A DNA stretch of 5,574 nucleotides from Bradyrhizobium sp. (GTDB lineage Bacteria; Pseudomonadota; Alphaproteobacteria; Rhizobiales; Xanthobacteraceae): NCBI GenBank assembly GCA_028290165.1, contig JAQGKJ010000100.1, positions 1 through 5,574 on the forward strand, written 5' to 3'. The first letter of the stretch is position 1. Each line of letters begins with the position of its first letter. The position numbers and the translations under genes were made by a program. A model generated the notes under the pieces. That model was not told the origin of the DNA and did no database searches. It saw only the letters and a list, made by a program, of their open reading frames with translations. This document shows positions 5,347 to 5,574 of the stretch, piece by piece.

Positions 5347-5409
5347 CATCTCTTTGCTCGCGCATGATTCTTTTCGGAAGACCGGTTCGCACCTTTCCGG
5401 ATCATGCTC
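5333..5409. repeat. Dispersed palindromic intergenic repeat, Rhizobiales type
   Basis: CCGGATCATGATC (5333-5345) recurs with one change as CCGGATCATGCTC (5397-5409). The core 5362-5407 is a long imperfect palindrome: GCATGAT (5362-5368) pairs with ATCATGC (5401-5407), and CGGAA (5375-5379) with TTCCG (5395-5399), around a loop containing ACCGGT. From memory, near-identical GCATGAT...TTTTCGGAA...ACCGGTT...TTCCGGATCATGC elements are scattered in large numbers through intergenic DNA of Bradyrhizobium and relatives. The palindrome is seen directly; assignment to a dispersed family is recollection. Confidence 0.65.
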
Positions 5410-5429
5410 AAGGGAGGGAGTAGCACCCG

Positions 5430-5574
5430 GTGGTTTTATTCCGCGGAGCCGAAACCCACACGAGGTCGGTGCTGAAAGCCTTGAGTTGGCGGGCACTGGG
5501 AACGCTCGACACGTTTGCGATCAGCTGGTTCTTCACGGGCAGGGTCGAGATCGCGGGTTCGATTGCCGGTCTCG
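5430..5574 (+). CDS. Partial DUF2061 membrane protein (N-terminal 48 residues)
   Basis: A GTG at 5430 opens a frame with no stop to the window edge. It follows purine-rich AGGGAGGGAG (5411-5420), 9 nt away, and an in-frame TAG at 5421 excludes any earlier start. The peptide has the DUF2061 signature RSVLKALSWRALGTLDTFAISWFFTG (12-37), then RVEIAGSIAGL, where the family normally continues into a second helix and an HERxW motif beyond this edge. These are small predicted membrane proteins of unknown function, usually about 70 aa or part of longer proteins. The aromatic/hydrophobic first helix (about 24-36) is visible. The gene lies just after a dispersed palindromic repeat and is divergent from the ICRGC gene at 4799-5080. 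Confidence 0.8.
   Translation, partial: MVLFRGAETHTRSVLKALSWRALGTLDTFAISWFFTGRVEIAGSIAGL

Larger units (their letters stand above)
5081..5429. other. Divergent intergenic region (349 nt)
   Basis: This lies between the minus-strand ICRGC gene and the plus-strand DUF2061 gene. From 5081 to about 5160 it is the leader of the minus-strand gene. A locally AT-rich stretch (about 5165-5215) is the best place for its promoter; the minus strand offers TTGATA and TATAAC hexamers, but I cannot pair them at a canonical spacing. From 5216 to 5305 I see nothing specific. From 5306 on come inverted repeats and a dispersed repeat, treated separately. Plus-strand ORFs crossing this region show no protein-like features. 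Confidence 0.6.

Noticed and set aside
5306..5409. CRISPR-like or rho-independent terminator reading of the repeats before DUF2061
   Set aside because: There are only two copies of the 13-mer with unequal context and no spacer regularity, and no T-tract follows either stem.

Overview
The window is GC-rich DNA that most resembles a Bradyrhizobium-like alphaproteobacterium (Nitrobacteraceae/Rhizobiales). This rests on the codon bias toward C/G-ending codons, the families present (lysine-2,3-aminomutase-like EpmB next to EpmA, HdeD/DUF308, PrsW, DUF2061), and a GCATGAT...ATCATGC intergenic palindrome near the right end that I recall as very common in Bradyrhizobium and Rhodopseudomonas. No mobile element, tRNA, rRNA or CRISPR array is visible.

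Layout: (1) 1-294, minus strand: the first 98 codons of an exported protein that runs off the left edge. (2) 366-2556, plus strand: epmA and epmB, overlapping by 8 nt, the enzymes expected to make (R)-beta-lysine and attach it to elongation factor P. EF-P itself is not in the window. (3) 2643-2915, plus strand: a 90-aa exported protein ending in ICRGC. (4) 3515-2943, minus strand: an HdeD-family (DUF308) membrane protein, convergent with the previous gene across a 27-nt gap that holds a hairpin. (5) 4680-3643, minus strand: a PrsW-family intramembrane metalloprotease. (6) 5080-4799, minus strand: a second small exported protein, 93 aa, also ending in ICRGC. (7) 5081-5429: a 349-nt intergenic region with overlapping inverted repeats and a dispersed palindromic repeat. 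(8) 5430-5574, plus strand: the first 48 codons of a DUF2061 membrane protein, cut by the right edge.

How the genes relate: epmA and epmB form one translation-factor modification unit. The rest looks like an envelope-directed neighbourhood, with two small exported proteins flanking two multi-pass membrane proteins (HdeD-like and PrsW-like). The main novelty candidate is the pair of small exported proteins. They are otherwise dissimilar and lie on opposite strands, but share an 18-residue C-terminal tail (9/18 identical) ending exactly in Ile-Cys-Arg-Gly-Cys. This suggests a small family defined by a C-terminal CxxC tail. Their function, and any link to PrsW or HdeD, is inference only.

Smaller points: three 9-bp repeats at exact 13-bp spacing upstream of the hdeD-like gene, a hairpin over the ribosome-binding region of the prsW-like gene, a Lys-rich 9-codon upstream ORF at the start of epmA, and two mutually exclusive hairpins before DUF2061.
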